Shown here: positions 10,988-21,566 of the stretch, piece after piece
Layout: each line of letters opens with the position of its first letter
How positions within the stretch are numbered: position 1 is the stretch's first letter
Assembly: GCF_016097555.1 (NCBI RefSeq)
Contig: NC_054708.1
Span: forward strand, 21,673,939-21,737,938
Direction: 5' to 3'
Source: Gigantopelta aegis
Taxonomy: Eukaryota > Mollusca > Gastropoda > Neomphalida > Peltospiridae
Length of the DNA: 64,000 nucleotides
Translations under genes and position numbers: made by a program
The notes under the pieces: model-generated
Told to the model about the DNA's origin: nothing
The model's input: the letters and a program-made list of their open reading frames with translations, nothing else
Databases searched by the model: none

Positions 10988-11690
10988 TGGGGTGGGGTAT
11001 AGTCCAGTGGTAAAGAGCTCGCCTGATGCGCGGTCGGTCTAGGATCGAACCCCGTCGGTGGGCTCATTGGACTATAAATTCTTGTTCTAGTCGGTGCTCC
11101 ACAACTGGTGTAACAAATACCGTGATATGTACTATCCTCTTTATGGAATTACCGGCCTCGGTGGCGTCATGGTTAGGCCATCGGTCAACAGGCTGGTAGG
11201 TACTGGGTTTGGATCCCAGTCGAGGCATGGGATTTTTAATCCAGATACCGACTCCAAACCCTGAGTGAAGTGAGTGCTCCGCAAGGCTCAATGGGTAGGT
11301 GTAAACCATTTGCACCGACCAGTGATCCATAACTGGTTCAATAAAGGCCATGGTTTGTGCTATCCTGCATGTGGGAAGCGCAAATAAAAGATCCCTTGCT
11401 GCTAATCGGAAAGAGTGCGACAGCGGGTTTCCTCTTAAAATCTGTGTGGTCCTTAACCATATGTCTGACGCCATATAACCGTAAATAAAATGTGTTGAGT
11501 GCGTCGTTAAATAAAACATTTCTTTCTTTCTTTATGGAATTAGTCCTATAAAAGATCCCTTGTTGCTAATCGAAAAGAGTAGCCCATTGTGGCGTCGGTG
11601 GATCTCATCTCTCCTTAAACATATGTTCGACGTCAGCGTAATTAAAACATGTTGAGCGCGTCGTTAAATATAACATTCGTTCCTTCCTGA
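10988..11690 (+). mobile_element. SINE-A/tail-1 split by a later SINE-C
   Basis: SINE-A head and core run 10988-11151 and resume at 11543-11690 (GATCCCTTGTTGCTAATCG to the tail-1 TTCC run). The interruption is a complete SINE-C at 11152-11530, flanked by TTTATGGAATTA on both sides. Confidence 0.9.
11152..11530 (+). mobile_element. SINE-C, full length, inserted in SINE-A
   Basis: Head CCGGCCTCGGTGGCGTCATG, a B-box-like GGTTTGGATCCCAG, a unique middle ('CATGGGATTTTTAATCCAGA'), the shared core and tail-1. The 12-bp duplication TTTATGGAATTA (11140-11151 and 11531-11542) marks it as a target-primed retroposition. The antisense 151-aa frame here is a by-product. Confidence 0.95.
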
Positions 11691-11829
11691 TGTTAGTAGA
11701 ATTTGTAGGCCTGGATCCAGAGAAGGGAGCTGGGGTGTGCATATAATGTATAATTTAGTTCCTTTTATTGAGGAAGATTATTTTAATCGGCTGTATTTTT
11801 CTAGATGACGATCACCTTTATATAATGCA

Positions 11830-11977
11830 CAGTGGCGGATCCAGAAAATCCATTGGGGGGCAGTGACATGAGGTGGAATGCCAAGGGGACTTGTAAAAAA
11901 AATGAAAATAATATATAATAAAATTATAACTATCGCAAAATTTAGGAGTGGCCTGGGGCCCCCTAGATCCGCCTCTG
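11830..11977. mobile_element. GGCGGATCC element with 5-bp duplication
   Basis: Inverted ends CAGTGGCGGATCC and GATCCGCCTCTG. Flanked by ATGCA at 11825-11829 and 11978-11982. Confidence 0.75.
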
Positions 11978-13040
11978 ATGCATGTTAGTTTACTTTGAAG
12001 TACTGTATGGGCCATTTTTCTTTTGAAGATGCACTCCTCCCAAGAAAAATCCAGCAGCTGTGCCTGAGATGTAGGCTATGCAGTTATGTTATATAGAATG
12101 TTAATTTGACACACCATCCCTCGCTGACCCATTGACACAACGAGGATTTTACACTGTCAATGAGTCGTGTTATGGGGTGTCGGGCAAATATAAAAGGTGG
12201 TGGTACAGAAAGAGGTGTGATTGGTGAGGGCTTGCAGGAAATTCTGCAGGGGTGGGGGTGGGGGTAGCTCTGTACTGGTAAGTGAGGTTTCATGGGGGCT
12301 TCGGGTCGTGTCCCTCGGGATTTTTTTATTTTTTTTGAAAGAAGAAAATTCGCATGGCGCTTCCGAAACCTCACGCGCCTGCAAACCCCCACCACCCCCC
12401 TGCCCCCTTCTCAGGCTACTCCAGTGCACCAACTAGACCTTGCAAAATTATCCCACTGCACTTTTGGGTCTTCTGAATTGGCTCGTGCACTTTCCTTTCC
12501 TTTTTCTCCCTCATCTCTCCTGGATTCTGTTACAAGAGGCAACAGAGCGCTCCAGATAACACGGGCGACGTGACAGTTCCGAGTGGTGTTATATTCGCCA
12601 GACGGAGGACATCTAAATGGTGTTAAGCTTCGTCTTAATTCCTTCAGCACTCAAATTTATGACATCCTTCGTTCTCCTTTCACGAATGCTGCTCCGTATT
12701 ATCCCCTCTGACAGGTAGAATTGGCGTCCAAACCGTCCGATAGTCTAGGACAAAGGTTCTTGACGTACCACGGACGTGTCATGTTGTGTCTCGCTAATCC
12801 GGGCTGTCGTTGGCCACCCTGGGCGGATCCAGACTCGCATAATGCAGGCAGTAACATAAGGACGAATAAAACATATACTTAGTACATATAAACATGAAAC
12901 AGATTTGTTAATGTGATGATCCGCACGTACGTAGACGTATTAAAATATATGTAATGGATATAATTGTAGAAGCCTAAAATATGTGAGGCCGACCAATCGC
13001 ACTTTTAAATTACTAGTACTTAAAAAGTGACAATAAAGAT
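11978..13040. other. intergenic, nothing certain
   Basis: G-rich at 12249-12265 and C-rich at 12390-12410. Frames at 12084-12650 on both strands overlap each other and show no domain; they are not accepted as genes. 12828-12838 carries an isolated 'GGGCGGATCCAG' word. Confidence 0.35.
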
Positions 13041-13042
13041 TT

Positions 13043-13046
13043 TAAA

Positions 13047-13080
<34 letters not shown>
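13043..13080 (+). repeat. (ATT)n microsatellite
   Basis: About 12 TTA triplets. Confidence 0.9.
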
Positions 13081-13081
<1 letters not shown>

Positions 13082-13477
13082 TTTGTTTTAATTTTTAATG
13101 TGTTTATTTATTTAGTTTTTTTTATTCTTATGATATTGGGGCTGGATTCATTTCAGTCGGGATCGAACCACCTCAGTGGATCCATTCAACTGAGTGGGTT
13201 TTTTTTATCGTTCCAACCAGTGCATCACAACTGGTCAAAGGCCGTGGTGTGTGTTTTCCTGTCTGTGGGAAAGTGCATATGAAAGATCCCTTGTTGCATT
13301 AGGAAAAATTAATGTAGGACAATTGCTCACCGGACAATTGCTCACCGGACAATACCTCACCGGACAATTGCTCACCGGACAATTGCTCACTAATAAAGTG
13401 AGAAATAGGACAATTGCTCACCTTTATTTTTCATTTTAATTTTAAAAAAAAATTTAAATAAAAATTTCATTTCCAGT

Positions 13478-13757
13478 ATCAGTGAAATATCAGTTAAACA
13501 CAATAAAATAACAAAATTAATTCTAAATTAACTATATTTTATTCCAATTCAGCACATCAGTTCAGCATAGAAATGTCAGTTAAACACATTTTAATAAAAT
13601 AACAAAACTAATTATAAAACAACTATATTTTAAACAAGTTTAGCACATCAGTTCAGTATAGAAATGTCAGTTAAACACATTTTAATAAAATAACAAAACC
13701 AATTATAAAACAACTATATTTTAAACAAGTTCAGCACATCAGTTCAGTATAGAAATG
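13478..13757 (+). repeat. 91-bp tandem repeat, three units
   Basis: The word AGAAATGTCAGTTAAACACA recurs at 13569 and 13660, with a last partial at 13751. Units lie inside the fold-back element and probably belong to it. Confidence 0.8.
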
Positions 13758-13823
13758 TTCAGCACAATCGAATATTGTGCGAGATGTTCTGAAGGAATCT
13801 ACCTAAACCAACAATAACATTAA

Positions 13824-14193
13824 AGGGACATACCCTAATTTTAACCCGTGACAATTAACACTAAGTTTAGTTAATCTACAAACCTGTAACACATTTGGAT
13901 AAAGTTACAGTTGAGTGAAACATGAGTTTGCGACTTTGAAATGGTGAAATTACTTCTAAAATTGACTAAAACTCAACTCCATAACTGTTACTTCTCAGAC
14001 GCACGTGCGTTTTTAAAAATATGAGAAATGCATTTTGTGATATTGAAAACACCAGGATGACCAAAAACACTCCGAATGTACGGAAATTGACAATCTAAAC
14101 AATAAAATCTAAGTAAAGTATGATTTAAGTTATCAAAAACGGTTATAATAGTCAAAAATCTGCCTTAGTGTTTAAAAACTAGGGTATGTCCCT
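13824..14193. mobile_element. TTAA-1 MITE
   Basis: Starts AGGGACATACCCTAATTTTA and ends CTAGGGTATGTCCCT, with TTAA on each side (13820-13823, 14194-14197). TTAA targets are typical of piggyBac; that superfamily call is inference. It has no coding capacity. Confidence 0.9.
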
Positions 14194-14632
14194 TTAATTA
14201 AGTGAATTGTGTTATTAACACAGCTTCGAAGTTGTGCCTTTAGAAATTATATGTTTTATTAACAAAAGAAAACATATCAAAGGTGACCACGACATTAGGG
14301 TGATCATGAAAAAGGAAAGTAAACAGTAATAATAATAAAGGTGAGCAATTGTCCTATTTCTCATTCCGGTGAGGTATTGTCCGGTGAACAATTGTCCGGT
14401 GAGCAATTGTCCGTAGCGGGTTTCCTCTGGTGACTACGAGTCAGAATTACCAAATATTTGACATCCAATAGCTGATGATTAATTAATAAATGTGCTCCAG
14501 TGGTGTCGGTAAACAAAACAAACTTTAATCTTATGATATTATGCATTTCTTTTATTAGTAGGGGCTTTGGGTCTGAGGAAGAGGCAAAACCATACACGAG
14601 TGTAGGATATAAGACATCATGAACCCTTGCTA

Positions 14633-14757
14633 CTAATGAAAAATATAGCGGGTTTCCTCTCTAAGACTATATGTCAAAATTGCCAAATGTTTGACATCCA
14701 ATAGCCGATGATTAATAAATCAATGTGCTCTAGTGATGTCGTTAAACAAAACAACAT
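14633..14757 (+). mobile_element. SINE tail-2 fragment
   Basis: TAGCGGGTTTCCTCTCTAAG through 'GACATCCAATAGCCGATGAT' to GTCGTTAAACAAAACAAC. 5' truncated. Confidence 0.8.
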
Positions 14758-14969
14758 TGACCTTTCATGAAACAATTAAAAGAAAACAGTCCTGAGAAAC
14801 CTAATAACCCTAATAGTATATTTGATACCTTTTTTTTAAATCCTGAACCGTAATTGCATTTAACGGAATCCCCAAATCATAGTGAATATGTTAAAGATAT
14901 AAAATGGTTTAGAGAATGTTATCATAATCAATACTGATAATCAACCATAAGCAAGTAGGTCTGCCGAAA

Positions 14970-15276
14970 ACCTTCTGTCAGGACCGTGCCAGTGGCTTCA
15001 AGTCGATTCTGGAACCTCTGTCAGGACCGTGCCAGTGGCTTCAAGTCGATTCTGGAACCTCTGTCAGGACCGTGCCAGTGGCTTCAAGTCGATTCTGGAA
15101 CCTCTGTCAGGACCGTGCAAGTGGCTTCAAGTCGATTCTGGAATCTCTGTCAGGACCGTGCCAGTGGCTTCAAGTCGATTCTGGAACCTCTGTCAGGACC
15201 GTGCCAGTGGCTTCAAGTCGATTCTGGAACCTCTATCAGGACCGTGCCAGTGGCTTCAAGTCGATTCTGGACTTTC
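14970..15276 (+). repeat. 43-bp tandem array, seven copies
   Basis: The unit begins ACCGTGCCAGTGGCTTCAAG at 14983, 15026, 15069, 15112, 15155, 15198 and 15241, with very few differences between copies. Because 43 is not a multiple of 3, the same peptide is read in turn in all three frames, which argues against coding. Confidence 0.95.
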
Positions 15277-15530
15277 TGGATGGTGTTGGGCACAACATCC
15301 ATATCACTAAGGGCTTCTCATTGAACCATTGGCGTTTGCTCATGGTGAATGAATGTGATATAAATGTGATACGTTTAATGTAATAAGTCATATCAAAAGA
15401 CTCCACGTATAGAACTAAGTATAGGGAATAAAGATTTGGCATCAGATGTCGTGAAGAATCTCCAGTAGAATCATATGATAAATATGTGAATTATTTGGAG
15501 TGTTTTTCTTCTCCCTTTTTGTGCAACGTT
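15277..15530. other. short unrecognised stretch
   Basis: No gene or repeat recognised. Confidence 0.3.
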
Positions 15531-15534
15531 TTAA

Positions 15535-15944
15535 AGGGACATTCCTGAGGTTGCCCCATTGTAAGATGTTTCCGACTAATAAAATATTCTATGATTAAAC
15601 TTACATATTAAATATATTTTCTCGTGTAGAATATCAGTGTCTGTATATCAATGTGTTTCTGGTCGTCTTAATATTTCTAAGAAGCCCAAACTGGATTTTG
15701 TGTTCAGATAATTTCGTACTTACGAAAAAACTATATTTTAGGAAATAAAATGAAATCTAACCTAGTACAAACATTAGAACGATCAGAAACACGTTTAATA
15801 TACAGCCATTAATATTTTATGCAGACAAATATATTTGATGTGTAATTACAATCCTTTTTAAATTTGATATGTAATTACAATCGTTAAAAAGTCTCTGTTA
15901 GTCGATAACATCTTAAAAATTGCAGCAAACTCAGGAATGCCCCT
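15535..15944. mobile_element. TTAA-2 MITE
   Basis: Ends AGGGACATTCCTGAGG and AACTCAGGAATGCCCCT, flanked by TTAA (15531-15534, 15945-15948). The two halves are inverted copies around a central 'TTTCGTACTTACGAAA', so the element folds back on itself. Confidence 0.9.
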
Positions 15945-16137
15945 TTAACATCTGACAGAGTATGAATATCTGGGGGGTTTTGTTTATTTTTCACTGTTTC
16001 ACTTTTTTTTCCTACCTGATTTTTATCCTGTTTTCTTCTTTCCAGTTATCTCCATTTGCATGTCTGGCCTCTAACATTTTATAGAACTACTATAGCTCTC
16101 AACAACAAGTGCATGTACCCTACAAGTATAGTGCATT

Positions 16138-16346
16138 TCATTTTATTTCAGCTTATTTTTGTGGGTTGTCTGTCCAGGACAGGGTGGGTTAGTTGTTAGT
16201 TGGTTAGTGAGAGAGAAGAGGGTGTAGTGGCCTTACACCTACCCACTGAGCCCTTAAGAAATCGCTCTGGGTTGGAGCCGGTACTGGGCTGCGAACCATG
16301 TACCTACCAGATGTCATGACTTAACCACTGCGCCACCGAGGCCCGT
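16138..16346 (-). mobile_element. SINE-B
   Basis: Reverse complement of the SINE-B head (CGGGCCTCGGTGGCGCAGTG), the 'CGAACC..GGTACC'-type B box, the 'TGAGTG..TAGGTGTAAGGCCACT' middle and 'GTCCTGGACAGACA'. The 3' AAATGAAATG tail reads on the plus strand as CATTTCATTTTATTTC. Confidence 0.85.
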
Positions 16347-17001
16347 AGTTCATTAAAGGGGCGACGTTCTTAAAACAACAATTTAAAAAAAAAAAAATTT
16401 ACTCAACTAAAATTGCATTCCGTTCTCCTTTGCAATATGACCCGACTGTGTAAATACATGGCGCCAGGAATTTTCACCGCAGTACAGATTATAACACTTT
16501 TACCCCCAAAACCCACACGGTGTCCTCTTTTGTACGGCAGAATAAACTAATCGCAGTTAAACGATATGTTTGTGACGGTAAACACTACGACTACACCTCC
16601 ATTGAAAACGCGGTTTACCTCCAATGTAATTTTGTTCACTTTAGAAGAACACATTACTGCAAGAATAAGGCTATAATTGAAAACGGTTTACTTCGAACCG
16701 CCGCGTACCCCCGGTGGCCTCCAGGATCAAGGGAGGCGAGAATGAGCAGCGTGTTTGATAATCCGCTCAAATTCTAAAGCATGACATCTTGTTATTGCCA
16801 CAATAGCCAACTCGTCAAAAATGAAGTAATATTATATTTATCCCCAGACTGTTTGCACAACGCGCAATCGTTTAGGACGCAAACACTATTCTGAACGTAC
16901 AATAAGAGGACAACGTTGAATGCTAGTTAGTTCCCTTGATAGCTATATTATTATTGTTATTGTAAACATAGGTGTACGGGCTCCCATTTTTGTAACAGGA
17001 A
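16347..17001. other. unrecognised, higher-complexity stretch
   Basis: 16500-16780 has an open frame of 85 codons (+) without a domain I recognise and with no splice signal that I trust. Not called as a gene. Confidence 0.3.

Positions 17002-17048
<47 letters not shown>
17002..17048 (+). repeat. 47-nt uninterrupted poly-G
   Basis: The longest homopolymer here. True length is uncertain because sequencers misread such runs. A 16-nt G run also lies near 17301-17316. Confidence 0.85.
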
Positions 17049-17049
<1 letters not shown>

Positions 17050-17687
17050 GGAGCTGGTTTTTGCCCGAATGAAACGAAAATGCCCGAATCTGGATAACAA
17101 CCCTTTTTTTCATATTAGCATTACTGCCTAACAGCTATATAAGGTGGCAAACGAATCATTACGGATTTTTAAATGGATTAGGCTACAACTAATTTTGAGG
17201 GTAAAACGATGGAAATACATGGTAAAATGGTCTCAGGTTAGCTCATTTTGATCGAATATCTCTATAATTTTTACTCGAATTTAACGTTTTGCTCCAGGAC
17301 TGGGGGGGGGGGGGGGTTGCCTCTCTGCCCCCACCCCCACCCCCCGTCTCGTACGTTTATTATTGTAAAGAAAGAAATGTTTTATTTAATGACCACTGTG
17401 ACTCTGTTTGAGGACCACACATACAATGAGAGATATAATTCATTGCCGCCTCTATGAGATCTACAGCAGTATGTTTGTTTAGGAATATAAATAGAGAAAA
17501 CCATTTAAATTTGTTTGAAATTGAAGAATGAAGATTTGCGTCATTAATAGCATAAATGAAACGTGTCTCTCGAATCATTTTACTACCATTATGTACCATA
17601 ATAATCTATATGCCAATGGGGTCTGTATATGCACCGGTATATTGCAAACAAAAAAACAAACAAACAACAACAACACAGACCCTGCAC
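17049..17687. other. unrecognised, with a SINE tail scrap
   Basis: 17368-17395 reads AAAGAAAGAAATGTTTTATT, an antisense tail-1 scrap. The rest is unrecognised. Confidence 0.4.
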
Positions 17688-18110
17688 CGGCTTCGATGGT
17701 GTCGTAGTTAAGCCAGGGTTCGCAGCCCGGTACCGGCTCCCATCCAGAGGGAGTTTTAAAGACTCAATGGGTAGGTGTAAGGCCACTACCACGGCTTCTA
17801 TTTCACTAACAACTAACCATTAACACTCTGTTCTGGACAAAGAAAGAAAGAAATGTTTTATTTAACGACGCACTCAACACAATTTATTTTCTGGACAACC
17901 AGGGGCCTAATTCACTAAACTCTCGCAACTTTGCGATCTCGCAGTGCAATGCTAAAAGACATACAAAGAGGATGCTTTGTTGTCTAGCATAGCGTAAGAG
18001 ACCTTTGTGAATTAGGCCCCAGATATCTGAAGTGTGTGCCTAGGACAGCGTATCTGAACCTAAATTCGATGTAAGCACGAAAATAAGTTGAAATGAAATG
18101 AAATGGACTG
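17688..18110 (+). mobile_element. SINE-B interrupted twice
   Basis: SINE-B head and middle at 17688-17840, resuming after two insertions and ending GAAATGAAATGAAATG near 18108. The insertions are a 48-bp antisense tail-1 fragment (17841-17888) flanked by TTCTGGACAA on both sides (17831-17840 and 17889-17898), then a GGCC-palindrome at 17902-18020. Confidence 0.85.
17902..18020. mobile_element. GGCC-palindrome MITE inside SINE-B
   Basis: Ends GGGGCCTAATTCACTAA and TTTGTGAATTAGGCCCC are inverted. Inner arms also pair ('CTCGCAACTT', 'ATGCTA..TAGCAT'). Confidence 0.8.
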
Positions 18111-18113
18111 CAT

Positions 18114-18375
18114 GGGCCTCGGTGGTGTCGTGGTTGAGCCATCGGACTACAGGCTGGTAGGTACTACGATCAGAGCCCGGTACCGGCTCCCAGCCAGAGC
18201 GAGTTTTAACGACTCATCGGGTAGGTGCAAAACCACTACACCCTCTTCTTTCTTACTAACCACTAACAACTAACCCACTGTCCTGGACAGACAGCCCAGA
18301 TAGCTAAGGTGGGTACCCAACGTGCTTGAACCTTAATTGGATATAAGCACGAAAACAAGTCGAAATGAAAAATAA
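18114..18375 (+). mobile_element. SINE-B, full length
   Basis: Head GGGCCTCGGTGGTGTCGTGG, 'GGCTGGTAGGTACT', 'CCCGGTACCGGCTCC', 'CTGTCCTGGACAGACAGCCC', 'CTTGAACCTTAATTGGATAT' and an A-rich GAAATGAAAAA end. Confidence 0.9.
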
Positions 18376-18421
18376 TGTTTGTTCCAGTCCAGAATGAGAT
18401 GTGATTGGACAGTTCTTTTAA

Positions 18422-19121
18422 AGTAGCAGACCTTAGTTTCATCCCGTGAAAATGGAAACTAAATTTAGCTAATCTACAAATCTGTAACACGTTTGAATAA
18501 AATTACAATAGAAGGAAACAAGAGTATGTGACATTGGCACGGGTAAATGCCGTTAAAAAATATACTAGAGTCCGTCTCCATAACCGTTATTTCTCGGAAG
18601 TATGGGGCGGGACGTAGCTCCATGATAAAGCGCTCACTTGATGCGTGATCGGTTTGGGATCGATCCCCGTCGGTGGGCCCATTGGGCTATTTTTTGTTCC
18701 ATCCAGTGCACCACGACTGGTATATCAAAGGCTGTGATATGTGCTATCCTGTCTGTGAGATGGTGCATATAACAGATCCCTTGCTACTAATGGAAAAATG
18801 TAGCGAGTTTCCTCTATAAGACTATATGTCAAAATTACCAAATGTTTGACATCCAATCGCCGATTATTAATAAATCAATATGCTCTAGTGGTGTCGTTAA
18901 CAAAACAAACTTTTTGTTATCGGAAGTACGTGCGTTGTTAAAATATGAAAAATACATTTTGTGGTAAAAGAAAACGCAGGATGACCAAAAAAAAGAACTT
19001 CGGATGTACAGGAATGAATAATATAAACAACAAAAATGTAGATAATGTTTTATTCTATTGATACATATAAACTTGTCTCTAAGTGTCTCGCCGTAGTGTT
19101 TAAAAACCAGGGTCTGTCACT
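18422..19121. mobile_element. TTAA-1 MITE interrupted by SINE-A
   Basis: Antisense TTAA-1 body on both sides of a SINE at 18603-18919, with TTAA outside (18418-18421, 19122-19125). The 5' terminus is eroded. Confidence 0.85.
18603..18919 (+). mobile_element. SINE-A head with tail-2, inserted in TTAA-1
   Basis: GGGGCGGGACGTAGCTCCAT head, core and tail-2. Target duplication TCGGAAGTA at 18594-18602 and 18920-18928. Confidence 0.92.
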
Positions 19122-19280
19122 TTAACAGAAGCACGCCAACTGCACTGTCCTCGTAGAGATGAGTGGTCATTATGCCGACAACAGTATCGTTAGTCTATTA
19201 GTAAACCACCCGCACAATTGAAGCGTGTATCCAGAACAGCATGCTTGTTCGGTGGTGTAGTGCTTAATTCATCGGACATA

Positions 19281-19612
19281 GGGGCGGGGACGTAGCCCAG
19301 TGGTCAAGCGTCCGCCTGTTGCGCGGTCGGTTTGGGGTCAATCCCCGTCAGTGGACTCATTGCGCTATTTCTCGCTCCAGCCAGTGCACCACGACTGGTA
19401 CATCAAAGACCGTGGTATGTGCTATCCTGTCTATGGGATGGTGCATATAAAAGATCCCTTGCTGCTAATCGAAAAGAGTAGCCCATGAAGTGGCGACAGC
19501 GGGTTTCCTCTCTCTATGTCTGTGTGGTCCTTAACCATACGTCCCACGTCATATAACCGTAAATAAAATGTGTTGAGTGCGTCGTTAAATAAAAATTTCC
19601 TTTCTTCCTTCT
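19281..19612 (+). mobile_element. SINE-A, full length, tail-1
   Basis: Complete head, core and tail-1 ending in a TTCC-rich run. Confidence 0.92.
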
Positions 19613-20205
19613 TGGGCATGTACATCATATACTATTATTTCATTACGGCTGGCCGCATGCGTTTTTGCACGCATTCAGTCTAGACGCTTTTATTGAAATT
19701 AAATTAAATTTTACACATTTATTTCTACATTTTGACGTCATGTTCGTGTTACAGTCTTGGGTCTCAACTTTTGACGCTACGTCGATGTTTTTCGAATTAA
19801 TTTTTTTATGCGCACCGCACGTATCCAATCTAAATTAGCCGTTACTTAGATATTTCAACATTGTGGAGCCTGACTGATTTTTTTGATTTTTTTTTAAAGG
19901 AAAAAAAGAAAAGAAAAAACCAGAAAAGAAAATAAATCTAGTGCTGCATTTGATGTTTTTTGTACGAGTTTTATTCGTCCTGATCATTAAAATTCTCCAA
20001 ATATGATTCATCCTTACCTTTGGGTTTACTTTGAAGATAGTGATGTATACAAGCGTGGCGATTAGTTCTGAAACACATACATGTGGGAAACTATGTCAGG
20101 AATTTAAACTGATACGGAAATGTTACGATCAAGTACTTGTTTTGCAACAGTATCAAATTTGAAAAATGTACCTGGAATGTCTTATTGATTTACGTGTGCG
20201 TGTGT
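19613..20205. other. intergenic, nothing recognised
   Basis: No feature matched. Confidence 0.35.
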
Positions 20206-20452
20206 GCGTGTGTGGGGGGGGGGGGGGGCGTGCATGCGGGCATACGTACGTGCATGCATACGTGTACAAGTATTACAGTGTAAAAAGCAACAACAATAAT
20301 TTCAATTAAAAATTTAAAACCAAAACATCCGTTGCAAACCCAAAACAAAAGCGAAACCACCACTATCACACGTATGTATATGTACGTGTACGTGTACGTG
20401 TACATGTACATGTATATGTATATATGTATGTATATGAATGTATGTATGTACG
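20206..20452 (+). repeat. G-run and GTAC/GTAT simple repeats
   Basis: Poly-G about 20213-20228, GCATGC words to 20270, then TGTACG/TGTATA repeats at 20370-20450. Confidence 0.8.
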
Positions 20453-20454
20453 TA

Positions 20455-20677
20455 CCGGCCTCGGTGGTGTCCTGGTTAAGCCATCGGGCACAAGGCTGGT
20501 AAGTACCGGCTCCCTCCCACAGCGAGTTTTAAACGACTCAATGGGTAGGTGTGAGAACACTACACCGACTTGTCTCTCACAAACCACTAACCCACTGTCC
20601 TGGACAGACAGCCCAGATAGCTGAGGTGTTGTCCAAGACAGCGTGCTTGAACCTTAATTGGATATTAGCACAAAAAT
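20455..20677 (+). mobile_element. SINE-B
   Basis: CCGGCCTCGGTGGTGTCCTG head through 'GTCCTGGACAGACAGCCCAG' to 'TTGAACCTTAATTGGATATT'. A (TGTA)n run follows at 20693-20755. Confidence 0.9.
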
Positions 20678-20755
20678 AATATAAATAATGTGTGCGCGCG
20701 TGTGTGTATGTATGTATGTATGTATGTATGTATATATGTATGTTTGTATATACAA

Positions 20756-21566
20756 CTATACATAACAACAAACTGTTTTCATCCCCAAACCCAATATGAT
20801 TATTACTGGATTTGCCCTTAAAATGTTAATGCACTATCAGATGTACTATGTATATGCTATCGAGTCCGTGAAAAGCTGTGGATCCTCTTAGAAGTGGCAT
20901 TCACGAGATGCCCTGATATCGCTGCACTGTGTTAACGTAATGATGACGTGACTGTGTGAACTGGGTTCGGGTGACGGGGTAATGGTGGAATCTGTTTTCT
21001 CTTGTTACAGAATTTTAATTAACAGTCCTCGGAATGTCACTTTTTAATGCAGGGATACATTTCTGTGTGTAACATAAGCACTCGTTATGAAATGCAGTCA
21101 AATGCATTAAAGCTTGGCGTAAATCGAGCACACGGTATAAGGGAGATAACTGGTAGTGTATTAATACAATATTTTATATATTTACGATAAAAGTAGAAAT
21201 TGTTCAGGTTTTCGGATAGAGCTGCCTGTGTTCCCCAGCACTTGCCAGTTTGAGTGTGTGAGCCCCCTCTTATTCCTTCCCCAACTCCCCTCCTCTCATG
21301 GACGAAAGAACTGACCCACATCAAAACTTGCGTCCAAGAAAGGCGTACGCCATAACTTACAAAAAAGCTCTCAACATGCACGTTAAATATTTCCAATCCA
21401 GAAAATTAATTCATTGCAATATGATAGAAAAGTAAATTTTAAATATCCGAGAATGAATGTACTCGTCCCCCAGCTAGTATGCTCTTTCAAACAATGGACG
21501 TCGTTTACAAAAAAATTACTGTAAGTTGATTTTGTTTATTATAATCATATAATGACACTACTTTAA
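20756..21566. other. intergenic, nothing recognised
   Basis: No gene or repeat recognised. Confidence 0.35.

Larger units (their letters stand above)
13317..14412. mobile_element. fold-back transposon with repeated termini
   Basis: A 1,096-bp element inserted in a SINE with a GTA duplication (13314-13316, 14413-14415). Its termini are inverted arrays of a 15-bp word, GGACAATTGCTCACC: five to six copies at 13317-13425, and the reverse complement at 14336-14412. The interior holds three ~91-bp tandem units (about 13478-13757) and a TTAA-1 MITE (13824-14193). No transposase frame is seen, so it is non-autonomous. Confidence 0.8.
13155..14530 (+). mobile_element. SINE-D split by a fold-back transposon
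   Basis: SINE-D core (13155-13316, '...CACAACTGGTCAAAGGCCGT...GATCCCTTGTTGCATTAGG') resumes at 14413 with GTAGCGGGTTTCCTCTGGTG and ends in tail-2 near 14525. An uninterrupted SINE-D (56237-56606) shows that these parts are normally contiguous. Confidence 0.85.

Noticed and set aside
12084..12650. Five overlapping frames on both strands
   Set aside because: Mutually overlapping, G/C-run driven, no domain recognised.
14986..15383. Three overlapping frames with the same repeated peptide
   Set aside because: A 43-bp repeat rotates through all frames; no gene signal.
16520..16777. 85-codon frame (+)
   Set aside because: No ATG in good context, no family recognised, no trustworthy splice sites.
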